The notes beneath the pieces were generated by a model, which was not told the origin of the DNA, made no database searches, and saw only the letters and a list, made by a program, of their open reading frames with translations. This document shows positions 9,554 through 18,461 of a DNA stretch of 64,000 nt, piece by piece; the first letter of the stretch is position 1; the number at the start of each line of letters is the position of its first letter. The stretch lies in contig CAVUKN010000005.1 of the NCBI GenBank assembly GCA_963742105.1, positions 1,860,001 to 1,924,000 on the forward strand. The letters are read 5' to 3'. The translations under genes were made by a program, and so were the position numbers. This stretch comes from Gp6-AA40 sp963742105 (lineage in GTDB: Bacteria; Acidobacteriota; Vicinamibacteria; Vicinamibacterales; UBA2999).

Positions 9554-12500
9554 GTGCGCAGTTCTGTGAATTCCGGTTCAGGGTACCGAGGTTGCGCTGC
9601 GCGAGGGCACGTGCACACCCGGCGCGCCAGAGGAATGATTCCTCGGGCGGTGAGCCAGCCGCGCTGGCGGCGTTCGGATGCGGCACGGGTCAGCGAGCGT
9701 GTCGTGGGTAGTCGTCCAGTTTCCGCGAAAATCGTACTGAACGCGCAGGACCGGGTCAGGCTGCAGTCTGTCGGGCACAGCGGCCGATTCCGTCCATTCC
9801 GGCGGGAACAACTCGAACAGCCGATCACCAGCCTGTTCGAGCAGCAGGTCGCCCTGCACCCCGAACGTGTCGCGGTGAAGACGCGGAACGAGTCGATGAC
9901 GTACCGGGCCCTCGACGCCGCCGCCACTCGCCTGGCGCGAGCGATTACGCGGCACGCCCGACCGACCGGCGGCGTTGAGTCGGTCGCTCTCCTGTTCGGC
10001 CAGACGAGCGCCGCGGTGACCGCGACCCTTGCAGCGCTGAAGGCCCGCAGGCCCTACGTTCCCCTCGAGCCCTCGCATCCCCAGGAGCGCCTCGTCGAAA
10101 TCCTGAACGACGCCCGGGCGACGCTGCTGGTGACCGACAGCAGGCATCTGCCGCTGGTGAACGCACTTTCCGATAAATGGCCGGTTCTCAATGTCGACGA
10201 ACTGGATGCGTTCGTCGTGCCCGAAGCACCGATGGTGCTGCACCCGGCAACGGATCTGGCGGCGATCTTCTATACGTCAGGCACGACCGGCAAGCCGAAG
10301 GGGGTCATGCAGGATCACCGGAGCATCCTGCACCGGGTGATGATCGACGCTGACGGGTACGGAATCCACCCGGGCGATCGGCTGTCTCTTCTCAGTCCGC
10401 CAACGTATTCCGTCTCGTTGCGTAATCTCTTCGGAGCAGTGCTCACGTGGCGCCACGGTGTGTCCGTTCGATTTCGAAGTCGAAGGACTCGGCCGCCTGG
10501 CCAGGTGGTTGATCGAGGAGCGGATCACGATCTTCTCGGCGACGCCGACCGTGTTCCGTCACTTCGCAGCGACACTGACCGGAGAGGAGGACTTCGGCGA
10601 TGTGCGGCTGGTCGACGTCGGCGGCGAAGGGGCGCGCAAGACTGACGTGGAGCTCTACAAGCGTCACTTCTCGCCCGCGTGCATCCTGGCCAACACGCTG
10701 GGCTGCAACGAGGCTGGCGTCTATCGCCGCTACTTCATCGATCGGAACACCGTGATCGATGGCGACATCGTGCCGGTCGGCTACGGCGTTGCCGACAAGG
10801 AGGTCGTCCTCCTGTCGGATGGCAAGGAGGTGGCGCCGAATGAACTCGGAGAGATAGCCATCCGCAGCCGTTACCTGCCGAGCGGTTATTGGGGCCGGCC
10901 TGATCTGACGGACGCGGTGTTCGTGCCGGACCCTGATGGAGGAGGGCAGCGCCTTTACCTGACCGGTGACATGGGGGAGATGCGGCCGGATGGCTGTCTC
11001 ATCTACCGCGGACGGAAGGATTCACGAGCCAAGATCCGGGGACAGTTTGTCGATCTTGCGGAACTCGAGAACAGCCTGCTCCAGCACGATGGCGTGACAG
11101 AGGCGGTCGTCAAAGCGGTGGAGCGATACGGCAATCGTACGCAGCTCGTCGCGTTCGTCGTTGCCTCACCCGAGGCCGCGCTCACGACACGTAAGCTGCG
11201 GCGGTTTCTGGCCCGGACGATCCCGGCGTTCATGGTGCCCTCGAAATTCGAGTTCCTGAGCGCTCTGCCGAAATTAACGAACGGTAAGGTCGACCGGCAG
11301 GCACTGGTGCTGCCCGATGAGACGAGGGGGGCCGTGCGGCAGATCGAACGCGCCGATGGCCCGCCCTACGTCGCACCGATCGAGACGATCGAACACCAGC
11401 TCGTCGAGATCTGGGAGGAACTGCTCCGCGTGCACCCGATCAGCGTGCGCGACAACTTCTTCGATCTGGGCGGCGACTCGCTGATGGCTCTGCAGATGAT
11501 TGAGGAAGTGGAGTTGCGCTGTGGCGAACCGGTTCCTGCCGCCGCCCTCATTGGCGGGGCCACGCTCGGGGAACTGGCGAAGATGCTGGTCGAGCAGCGT
11601 CTCCACGAGCGCACTGCACTGGTGGTCAAGGTGCAGTCCGGCGACTCGTCGTGGCCGTTCTTCTTTCTGCACGGCGACTTCCGCGGGGGCGGATTCTATT
11701 GCGTGAATCTCGCTCGTGCCCTCGGAGAGCATCAGCGGTTCTACGTAGTGGCGGCCCACGGCCTCAACGGCGATGCTGTGCCGCCAACGATCGAGGCCAT
11801 GGCCGCCGCGTATGTCGAGATGATTCAGGCGGCGGAGCCTCAAGGTCCATATCTGCTTGGCGGTCTCTGCCATGCCGGCCTGATCGCGTTCGAGATCGCT
11901 CGCCAGCTTGAACGCAAGGGGCACAAAGTCGGTCTGGTCGCGATGATCGGACCGCCGGCGTGGAATCCGCCTCACTGGCGGTGGATCAAGGACACGGTTG
12001 CGGCCATCGTCGGCGTCTGCGGCGGTCACCACGACCGCGCCACCGACCTCTTTCTGGCGATGCGAACGCAACGGGTGCGCCTGCGGCAGTTCGCCGAATA
12101 TTCAGTGACCTGGTTGAAAGAGACGGCGCGCATGTCGCTGCACGAGCGAATCGCGACCGCCACGCGGTTGACGAATCGTCTGGTGTCCGGCGTGCTGGTC
12201 AGCGAAAAGCCCTGGGTGGCGGATCCGCTGCAGCCGCCGCCGACCGATGACGATGTCATGCTGACGTATCGCCGCGCCGTGGCCAGCTACGTTCGCCGAT
12301 CGTATTCGGGTCGGGTGGCACTGTTCTGGCCGGACGAAGTGCCCATCAACACCCTGGGCCGCTCTCCGCTGCAGTGGGAAAGCGCACCCGATCCCAGTCT
12401 TGGGTGGAGAACGGTCGTCGCCGACCTCGAGATCCATCAACTGCCCGGCGACTACACGACCTCCATCACCAGGCACGTACACATCCTGGCGAACCGGCTG

Positions 12501-12611
12501 AAGACGTCTGTGAAGCGTGCACGAGCGCAACAGGGCAACGCCGCAGCCCCTCACCGCGACGCCGATGCCGGGTTATTGTCCCGATTGTTCCTGCCTAGTC
12601 GCGTCCGCTGA
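9554..12611 (+). CDS. NRPS-like A-PCP-TE enzyme, split by a +1 frameshift
   Basis: Two reading frames join into one product of about 1000 residues. The first (9554 to about 10447) carries the adenylation N-lobe with core A3 FYTSGTTGKPKGVMQDH. The second (10449-12611) carries the rest: TLGCNEAGVYRRYF, YLTGDMG, GRKDSRAKIRGQFVDLAELE, the A10-type lysine in PKLTNGKVDRQAL, a PCP with phosphopantetheine Ser in DNFFDLGGDSLMALQ, and a type I thioesterase. Dropping T10448 restores FGAVLTGATVCPFD across the junction. There is no condensation domain. The TE nucleophile motif reads GGLCHAG, Cys instead of Ser. The start is uncertain; homologous sequence begins near FRREQLEQPI (about 9800), and ATGs at 9554 and 9635 are possible. 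Stand-alone A-T-TE enzymes can dimerise aryl-pyruvates or release one acyl unit; the substrate here is unknown. The 3' end overlaps the convergent ABC gene by 17 bp. Confidence 0.8.
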
Positions 12612-13888
12612 ACGCCAGATCTGTCGACAGAACTTCGCACGATCCGGTGAACACGGATGGCCCACGGTCCCGGTGCAGGACGTATCCGGTGCCGTAGAAA
12701 TCGCTCTGGATCACGGAAAAAGCGACCGCGTCACCCACCCAGTCGGACACCTCGTTCGGATGCACGCCGACGAAGACGCTGACCAGGAAGTCCCCCGGGT
12801 TGAGCGGCAGTCTCGGAATGCAGAACCGCAGCTTGCCGCTGGCAGGGATCTGGTACGGCGGCCGAGAGCACATGTAGGTGTTCAGCGAGCCGACGCGGAA
12901 CCCTTCGCGCGTGCGGATATTGAAACCACCGCCGGCCAGTCGCGTCTGGTCCGGATTCGAGTACTCGATCTCCAGAAACCAATCGTCGCCGGTACTGAAG
13001 GTGTCGCGGTCCTGCCCTGAAGCATCCGTCAGCCTGGCCGCGACGATCGTCGGAGTCATCCCCGGTTCCCGTTCCGGATGCTGCCGAAGGTCTCCGGAAC
13101 TCCTGGTCGTGGCATCGTCGAGATATGTGGCAATGGCGCGGGAGGTCTCGCCGACGAACTTGACCCTGCCGCGTTCGAGCAGCATGGCGCGATCGGCCAG
13201 CATCGAGATGTATCCCATCTGATGGGTGACCAGCAGGACCGTGCGTCCGCCGCGGGCGACGTCCCCCATCTTCCTGATGCATTTGTTCTGAAACGCCGCG
13301 TCTCCCACCGCCAGTGCTTCGTCGATGATCAGGATCTCCGGTTCCAGGTGGGCCGCAACGGCGAATCCCAGGCGCACCACCATGCCGCTCGAGTAACGCT
13401 TGACCGGCGTGTCGATGAATGTTTCGACGCCGGAGAAGTCGACGATCTCGTCGAACTTGCGGGCGATCTCGACCTTCGTCATCCCGAGAATGGTGCCGTT
13501 CAGGTAAATGTTTTCCCGTCCTGTCAGCTCGGGATGAAAACCGGTGCCGACTTCGAGGAGCGAAGCCACCCGACCGTGCAAATCCGCCATGCCTTCGGTC
13601 GGCTCCGTGATGCGCGAGAGGATCTTGAGGAGCGTGCTCTTGCCGGCGCCGTTGCGGCCGATCACGCCAAGGATCTCTCCGTGCCTGACCTCGAAGCTCG
13701 CGTCTTTGAGAGCCCACACGTGTCCGTTCGGCTCGTCGGCGGTTTCTTCGTGCGACGAGGCGACGCCGGCGCCAGAGTGACGTCGCGGCATCCATGATCT
13801 GGTCGCGAAGCGTGTCGTGATGCCGGCGTCTGACCGCGATCTGGTAGCGCTTGGAGATCCCCTGCGCGCGAATCGCCAGATCACTCAT
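12595..13888 (-). CDS. wzt: Wzt-type polysaccharide ABC exporter ATPase, split by a +1 frameshift
   Basis: ATG at 13888 (MSDLAIRAQGISKRYQI) begins the protein, but the frame is lost between 13759 and 13774. A frame one base later carries on SSHEETADEPNGHVWALKD and then the complete ATPase: Walker A GVIGRNGAGKSTLL, signature KRYSSGM, Walker B EILIIDEALAVGD and the switch His in LLVTHQ. Removing one base gives about 430 residues. The last 150 residues match the C-terminal carbohydrate-recognition region of Wzt proteins (FNIRTREGFRVGSLNTYM and RLPLNPGDFLVSVFVG), which selects the finished O-antigen-like chain. It lies 3 bp downstream of the permease gene, so one operon. No glycosyltransferase genes are beside it, which is unusual for an O-antigen exporter. 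Confidence 0.85.
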
Positions 13889-13891
13889 GCG

Positions 13892-14803
13892 TCACGCCAG
13901 GTCGGCAAACGTACGCTCCACCCGCTTGAAGTAGAACGCGCCACCCACCAACACGGCTGCCACCACGATCGTGCTCGCGGCCATGACATCGAGCCGCGGC
14001 GCCTCCTTGCCAAGCAGCGCCCAGCGGAATCCCTCGAGGACTCCGGCCATCGGGTTGAGGCTGTAGAACAGACGCCACTTCTCCGGGACCATCGTCACCG
14101 GGTAGATCACCGGTGAGGCGAAGAACCAGGATTGAATGACGAACGGCATGACGTGACCGATGTCGCGGTATCTCACGTTCAGCGCCGACAGCCACAGTCC
14201 GACCCCGAGCGCCGTGGCCGCGACGAGCAGCAGAAAGACCGGAAGCGTGACCACTCGCCATGTCGGAAACAGACCGAACCAGACCATCATCACCAGCAGG
14301 ATGCAGAAGGAGATGCTGAAGTCGACGATCCCCGCGGCCACGCCGGAGAGCGGGACGATGAGGCGAGGGAAATAGATCTTCGAGATCAGATGTGCCTCCG
14401 CCACGACACTGCCGGCGACGCGGCTGAGCGACGAGGCGAAGTAGTACCAGGGCAGCAGAGCGGCAAACGTGAAGATCGGATACGGCAAGCCGTCGGACGG
14501 CATCCCGGCCAGCCGCCCGAAAATCACGCTGAACAGCACCATGGTCACGACCGGCTGCACGACGGCCCACCCGGCGCCGAGGAGTGTCTGTTTGTAGCGG
14601 ACTTTCAGGTCGCGCCAGACGAATAGGTACAGGAGCTCGCGCCGCGTCCAGATCTCCCGCACCTTGAGCGCTCCCCATCCGCTGGAAGGCGCGATGCGGG
14701 TCACGGCCGTCGAAAAAGGCAATTGGAACCTTCGTAGAAAGTTTCGGTCTTTCCGGAAACTTCTTGAGCGTGGTTGCCGTACGCGCGCACGGCCGGCGTT
14801 CAC
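13892..14803 (-). CDS. wzm: Wzm-type ABC-2 polysaccharide exporter permease
   Basis: Up to 303 residues with six membrane segments of the ABC-2 exporter type. The N-terminal amphipathic region contains TRRELLYLFVWRDLKVRYKQT, a hallmark of Wzm/TagG permeases; further on are GLPYPIFTFAALLPWYYF, NVRYRDIGHVMPF and FFASPVIYPVTMVPEKW. The GTG at 14803 gives a basic 33-residue leader that may not be translated; GTG at 14704 (VTRIAPSSGWG) is a good alternative. It acts in the inner membrane with the Wzt gene immediately downstream to flip lipid-linked polysaccharide. The 5' side faces the response-regulator gene at 14910 across a short divergent region. Confidence 0.88.
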   Translation of the reverse strand: MNAGRARVRQPRSRSFRKDRNFLRRFQLPFSTAVTRIAPSSGWGALKVREIWTRRELLYLFVWRDLKVRYKQTLLGAGWAVVQPVVTMVLFSVIFGRLAGMPSDGLPYPIFTFAALLPWYYFASSLSRVAGSVVAEAHLISKIYFPRLIVPLSGVAAGIVDFSISFCILLVMMVWFGLFPTWRVVTLPVFLLLVAATALGVGLWLSALNVRYRDIGHVMPFVIQSWFFASPVIYPVTMVPEKWRLFYSLNPMAGVLEGFRWALLGKEAPRLDVMAASTIVVAAVLVGGAFYFKRVERTFADLA

Positions 14804-14909
14804 GTTGGTACAACTGGCCGACGTCTTCCCAATAGTGCAAACCGGAATCGATCCCGTCAGCTTCGCGCCGCGCCAGCCGAAAGGATTTGGAGTAGCGTAA
14901 GGACTCCGT

Positions 14910-15287
14910 ATGGCTCAGCAGCTGATTCTGGTCGTCGATGATGTGGCCGCAACCAGGAATGGGCTGCTGGAACTCCTGCGGCTGAAAGGCTTCGACGCGC
15001 GCGGGGCCGAATCTGCAGAAGACGCCCTCCTCTTCCTCGTGGACCAGCCCCGGACACGATTGGTGATTCTGGACCTCAACATGCCGGGAGCCGGCGGTTT
15101 GTGGTTCCGCCGGGAGCAGCTTTCGAACCCTGCCGTTGCGCACATTCCGGTTGCCGTATTCACCGGAGGCGAACTCCCTGCAGAGTCGTTTGGTTTCTGC
15201 GCCCGCCTGAAGAAGCCCTTCTCGGTCGATGAGCTGCTCCGCATCATCGAAGCGCATTGCGAAGACAACGACCGCATTTCTGCGTAA
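14910..15287 (+). CDS. Single-domain response regulator (CheY-like receiver)
   Basis: 125 residues; ATG at 14910 preceded by AAGGA. The receiver domain fills the protein: acidic pair D10-D11 in LILVVDDV, phospho-acceptor D55 in LVILDLNMPG, T85 in AVFTGG and K102 in LKKPFS. There is no output domain, so it must signal through protein contacts like CheY or Spo0F. No histidine kinase is adjacent; the nearest is at 19.8 kb and has its own regulator. It stands alone between the exporter operon and the dehydrogenase pair. Confidence 0.9.
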   Translation: MAQQLILVVDDVAATRNGLLELLRLKGFDARGAESAEDALLFLVDQPRTRLVILDLNMPGAGGLWFRREQLSNPAVAHIPVAVFTGGELPAESFGFCARLKKPFSVDELLRIIEAHCEDNDRISA

Positions 15288-15395
15288 ACCCGGAGTTCGC
15301 CTGTCGCCGCACGCGCTCCGGCCACGCGTGACCGATCGATCATCGCTTCGCACGATTTGATAACGTATCCCGTCACTGCTCGAGTGAGGGACCTG

Positions 15396-16847
15396 ATGGC
15401 TTCGAGTGCTGCCGACGCGCTTGCGCAAGTGCGAACTGATTTTCGACTGCTGATCGACGGCCAGGCCGTCGAAACAGGTGCATCGACTCTTGACGTCATC
15501 AATCCGGCTACCGGGCAGGTGTTCGCCCGCTGTCCGACCGCCGGGCGCGAGGAGCTGAATCGGGCGGTGGCGGCGGCCCGTCAGGCATTTCCCGCGTGGC
15601 GGGATTCGACCTACGGTGACCGCGCCGGCCGGATCGCGCGCTTCTGCCAGTCGTTACGGGATCATCAGGAAGAACTCGCCCGCCTGCTCACCCTCGAGCA
15701 GGGCAAGCCGCTGCAGCAGGCCCGCGACGAGATCGGTCGCGCCGCGTCCCAGTCCGAGGGCATGACCAGGATCCCGATCGTTCCGCAGCTACTCGAGGAC
15801 AATGAGCAGCGTCGGATCGAGCTGCAGTGGTTCCCGCTCGGCGTCGCCGGCATCATCACGCCCTGGAACGCTCCAATCAATCTGGCGGCGGGACCACTGA
15901 CGTCTGCGTGGTATACGGGCAACTGCGTCGTGCTCAAACCGTCGCCGTACACGCCGCTGTGCACGCTCAAACTCGGCGAGCTCGCAGGCGAGCACTTCCC
16001 CCCGGGGGTGATCAACGTCCTCGCCGGTGATGACGATCTCGGTCGCTGGATGACGGAGCACCCGGGCATCGACAAGATTGGGTTCACTGGATCCGTAGAA
16101 GCCGGCAAGCAGGTGATGGCCGCTGCGGCAGGGACGCTGAAGCGCGTCACGCTCGAACTGGGCGGCAACGACGCCGCCATCGTTCTGGACGATGTCGATC
16201 CACGGGCGATTGCGCCGAAGCTGTTCTTCGCGTCGTTCGTGAACAGCGGTCAGGTGTGCATGGCGATCAAGCGCATCTACGCCCACGAACGGGTCTACGA
16301 CGCGGTTTGCGAAGCGCTCGCCGACGAGGCACGCAAGGCGAAGGTTGGCAGCGGCCTCGAGGCGGACACGCAGCTGGGACCGATCCAGAACAAGGCGCAG
16401 TACGATCGCGTCGTCGGCATCCTCGAGGAGACGAAGCGCAGCGGCGCGAGAATTCTCGCCGGCGGTGACGTGCCTGGTGGCGACGGCTACTTCCTCGCTC
16501 CGACCGTGGTTGCCGACGTGGACGAGGACAGCCGGCTGGTGCGCGAGGAACAGTTCGGCCCGATCGTCCCGGTGCTCAAGTTCACCGACGAAGACGACGC
16601 CATCCGGCGGGCAAACGACACGCGGTACGGGTTGAGCGGGTCGGTGTGGAGCAGCGATCCCGATCGCGCGGCGCGGCTGGCGTCGCGGCTCGAGGTGGGA
16701 ACGGCCTGGGTGAATCATCACCGGGCGACATCCGCGACGGTGCCGTTCGGCGGCGCTAAGGAATCGGGAATCGGCCGGGTCTATTCGGAAATGGGTCTCA
16801 AGGCGTACCTGGAGCCCCGCGTGGTCAGCGTGTTGAAGAACGCATGA
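15396..16847 (+). CDS. NAD(P)-dependent aldehyde dehydrogenase
   Basis: 483 residues from ATG at 15396, preferred over an upstream ATG at 15357 because GAGGGA precedes it and the homologous start fits. The ALDH signatures are complete: the Rossmann contact PWNAPINLAAGP, the general-base Glu at about residue 254 in LELGGND, and the nucleophilic Cys at about 288 in NSGQVCMAIKR; EEQFGPIVPV near the end is also typical. It oxidises an aldehyde to a carboxylate; the closest impression is the broad betaine/succinate-semialdehyde group and the substrate cannot be named. Its stop overlaps the start of the next gene by 4 bp (ATGA), so the two are translationally coupled and probably act in one pathway. 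Confidence 0.92.
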   Translation: MASSAADALAQVRTDFRLLIDGQAVETGASTLDVINPATGQVFARCPTAGREELNRAVAAARQAFPAWRDSTYGDRAGRIARFCQSLRDHQEELARLLTLEQGKPLQQARDEIGRAASQSEGMTRIPIVPQLLEDNEQRRIELQWFPLGVAGIITPWNAPINLAAGPLTSAWYTGNCVVLKPSPYTPLCTLKLGELAGEHFPPGVINVLAGDDDLGRWMTEHPGIDKIGFTGSVEAGKQVMAAAAGTLKRVTLELGGNDAAIVLDDVDPRAIAPKLFFASFVNSGQVCMAIKRIYAHERVYDAVCEALADEARKAKVGSGLEADTQLGPIQNKAQYDRVVGILEETKRSGARILAGGDVPGGDGYFLAPTVVADVDEDSRLVREEQFGPIVPVLKFTDEDDAIRRANDTRYGLSGSVWSSDPDRAARLASRLEVGTAWVNHHRATSATVPFGGAKESGIGRVYSEMGLKAYLEPRVVSVLKNA

Positions 16848-17635
16848 CGCCGGGGTTGGATCTCGGCATCGCCGGGCGTAAGGCGATCGTCTGCGCCTCC
16901 AGCCGCGGCCTCGGCCGCGCTTGCGCCGAGGCGCTGGCGCGCGCTGGCTGCGAGGTCATCGTCAACGGGCGGCACCAGCAGACAGTGGACGCGACGGTGC
17001 AGGACCTCGTCGGGAAAACCGGGGCCTCGATCAGCGGTGTCGTGGCGGACGTCGCCGATCCCCGCGGGCAGGAGCTGTTGCTGGCCGCGTGTCCCGAGCC
17101 GGACATTCTGATCAACAACAACGCCGGCCCGCCGCTCGCCGACTTCCGTAGCCTCAGCCGCCAGCAGATGCTCGATGGTGTGGTGGCGAACATGATCGTG
17201 GCGATCGAGCTGACGCAGAAAGTGCTCGATCCAATGGTGCGGCGTCGATTCGGTCGTATCGTCAACATCACGTCCGGCACCGTGAAGATGCCGCTCGCCG
17301 GACTCGATCTCTCGTCCGGGGCGCGCGCCGGGCTGACCGCCTTTCTGGCGGGCATTGCCCGCACCGTCGCCGCAAACAACGTGACGATCAATTTCATCCT
17401 GCCTGGCGCGTTCGATACCGACCGCCTGCGCTCGAGCCTCGAGGCGACCGCGAAGAAGCAGCAACTCGACTACGACGCGGTGGCCGCGCAGCGTCAGGGC
17501 ACGATTCCAGCGAGGCGCTTCGGGGACCCACAGGAAATCGGCGCGTTATGCGCGTTCCTGTCTTCGGCTCACGCCGGGTTCATGACCGGCCAGAGCCTGC
17601 TGATCGACGGCGGCGCCTATCCGGGGACGTTCTAG
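16844..17635 (+). CDS. SDR-family oxidoreductase without a standard YxxxK motif
   Basis: 263 residues overlapping the ALDH stop by 4 bp. The Rossmann start is VCASSRGLGRACAEAL (S-S-R-G-L-G in place of TGxxxGIG), followed by ILINNNAGPP and the Ser in IVNITSG. At the place where classical SDRs have Tyr-x3-Lys this protein reads GLDLSSGARAGLTAF, with neither residue. The C-terminal end MTGQSLLIDGGAYPGTF is typical of FabG-like enzymes. A known SDR subgroup has this change, so the protein may be folded but use another mechanism, or bind rather than catalyse. Coupling to the ALDH suggests an alcohol-aldehyde-acid or CoA-free degradative step, as inference. Confidence 0.85.
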   Translation: MTPGLDLGIAGRKAIVCASSRGLGRACAEALARAGCEVIVNGRHQQTVDATVQDLVGKTGASISGVVADVADPRGQELLLAACPEPDILINNNAGPPLADFRSLSRQQMLDGVVANMIVAIELTQKVLDPMVRRRFGRIVNITSGTVKMPLAGLDLSSGARAGLTAFLAGIARTVAANNVTINFILPGAFDTDRLRSSLEATAKKQQLDYDAVAAQRQGTIPARRFGDPQEIGALCAFLSSAHAGFMTGQSLLIDGGAYPGTF

Positions 17636-17643
17636 AAAGTTGT

Positions 17644-17749
17644 GATTTTCGATTTGTGATTTGCGATTGGTGCGGAGACGGCCGGGGGCTCGGGGCCGAG
17701 GTAAATTGCAATCACAAATCGCAAATCACCATTCACAAATCCCAAATGG
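17644..17749. repeat. Inverted pair of degenerate heptamer arrays
   Basis: Between the SDR stop and the methyltransferase start the base composition drops sharply. The left arm has four consecutive 7-mers of the form GATTTGY (17644-17671). The right arm has about seven 7-mers of the complementary form CAAATCR (17701-17749), in exact 7-base register. The arms can pair into a long imperfect hairpin around a GC-rich centre. This is noncoding and resembles dispersed heptamer repeats of some acidobacterial and planctomycete genomes, stated from memory. Confidence 0.75.
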
Positions 17750-17768
17750 CGAAGCGTAAAATCCTCTG

Positions 17769-18404
17769 ATGAGCATCGGGGGGTGGCTGTTTGCGGCCGT
17801 CTACGATCGCTTGACCGCTGCCGCGGAAGCAGCGGGTCTGTCGAAGCGCCGTGAGGCGCTGCTTGCCGCGGCCAACGGACGCGTCCTCGAGATTGGCGCC
17901 GGGACCGGCGCGAACCTGGCGTTCTATCCGGACGCCGTGCAGACGTTGACCCTTGCGGAGCCGGAAGCGCCGATGGCCAGGCGCCTGGCTCGGCGCGTCG
18001 CGAGCCAGACACGCATCGTCAACATCGTTGAGGCGCCTGCAGAGCATCTGCCGTTTCCCGATGGCAGCTTCGACACTATCGTCGTCACGCTGGTGCTGTG
18101 CACCGTCTCAAACCCGGCTCGCGCCCTTGCGGAAATTCGACGCGTCCTCGCACCCGGCGGGCGACTGCTGTTTCTCGAACACGTCCGTTCGGACGATTCC
18201 CGGATCGCGCGCTGGCAGGATCGATTGAACGGCTTGAATCAAATCGTCGCGCATGGTTGCCACTGTAACCGGGCGACGCTCGACACGATCCAGGCGGCCG
18301 GCTTCACAATCCTCGAGATCACACGGGGCGAGTTTCCGAAGGCACCGCCGTTCGTCCGACCGCTGGTCGCTGGCGCCGCAACCGTATCAGTGACGCCGCA
18401 CTGA
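17769..18404 (+). CDS. Class I SAM-dependent methyltransferase (UbiE-like)
   Basis: 211 residues, ATG at 17769. Motif I is VLEIGAGTGANL, the acidic post-I residue is in LAEPEAPM, and the post-motif reads AEHLPFPDGSFDTIVVTLVLCTV followed by RRVLAPGGRLLFLEHV. This is the Methyltransf_11 arrangement. The C-terminal portion contains HCNRATLDTIQAAGF, found in the group of small methyltransferases annotated as phospholipid- or thiol-methyltransferase-like; the substrate cannot be fixed. Directly downstream of the heptamer repeat and convergent with the phosphoesterase gene, with a strong hairpin between. Confidence 0.88.
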   Translation: MSIGGWLFAAVYDRLTAAAEAAGLSKRREALLAAANGRVLEIGAGTGANLAFYPDAVQTLTLAEPEAPMARRLARRVASQTRIVNIVEAPAEHLPFPDGSFDTIVVTLVLCTVSNPARALAEIRRVLAPGGRLLFLEHVRSDDSRIARWQDRLNGLNQIVAHGCHCNRATLDTIQAAGFTILEITRGEFPKAPPFVRPLVAGAATVSVTPH

Positions 18405-18422
18405 CGCACGCGCTGTAATCGC

Positions 18423-18445
18423 GCGCCGGGCACGAGGCCCGGCGC
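18423..18445. terminator. Strong hairpin between convergent genes
   Basis: GCGCCGGGC (18423-18431) and GCCCGGCGC (18437-18445) form a perfect 9-bp stem with a 5-nt loop between the stops at 18404 and 18462. There is no clear U-run; the position and symmetry fit a bidirectional terminator. Confidence 0.6.
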
Positions 18446-18461
18446 AAGTACAGGATCCGAC

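Noticed and set aside
9554..12611. Programmed ribosomal frameshifting in the NRPS-like gene
   Set aside because: No slippery heptamer or downstream pseudoknot at 10448, and the same pattern occurs in unrelated genes nearby, so an indel is simpler.
17644..17749. CRISPR array
   Set aside because: Units are contiguous 7-mers without spacers and form an inverted, not direct, array; no cas genes.
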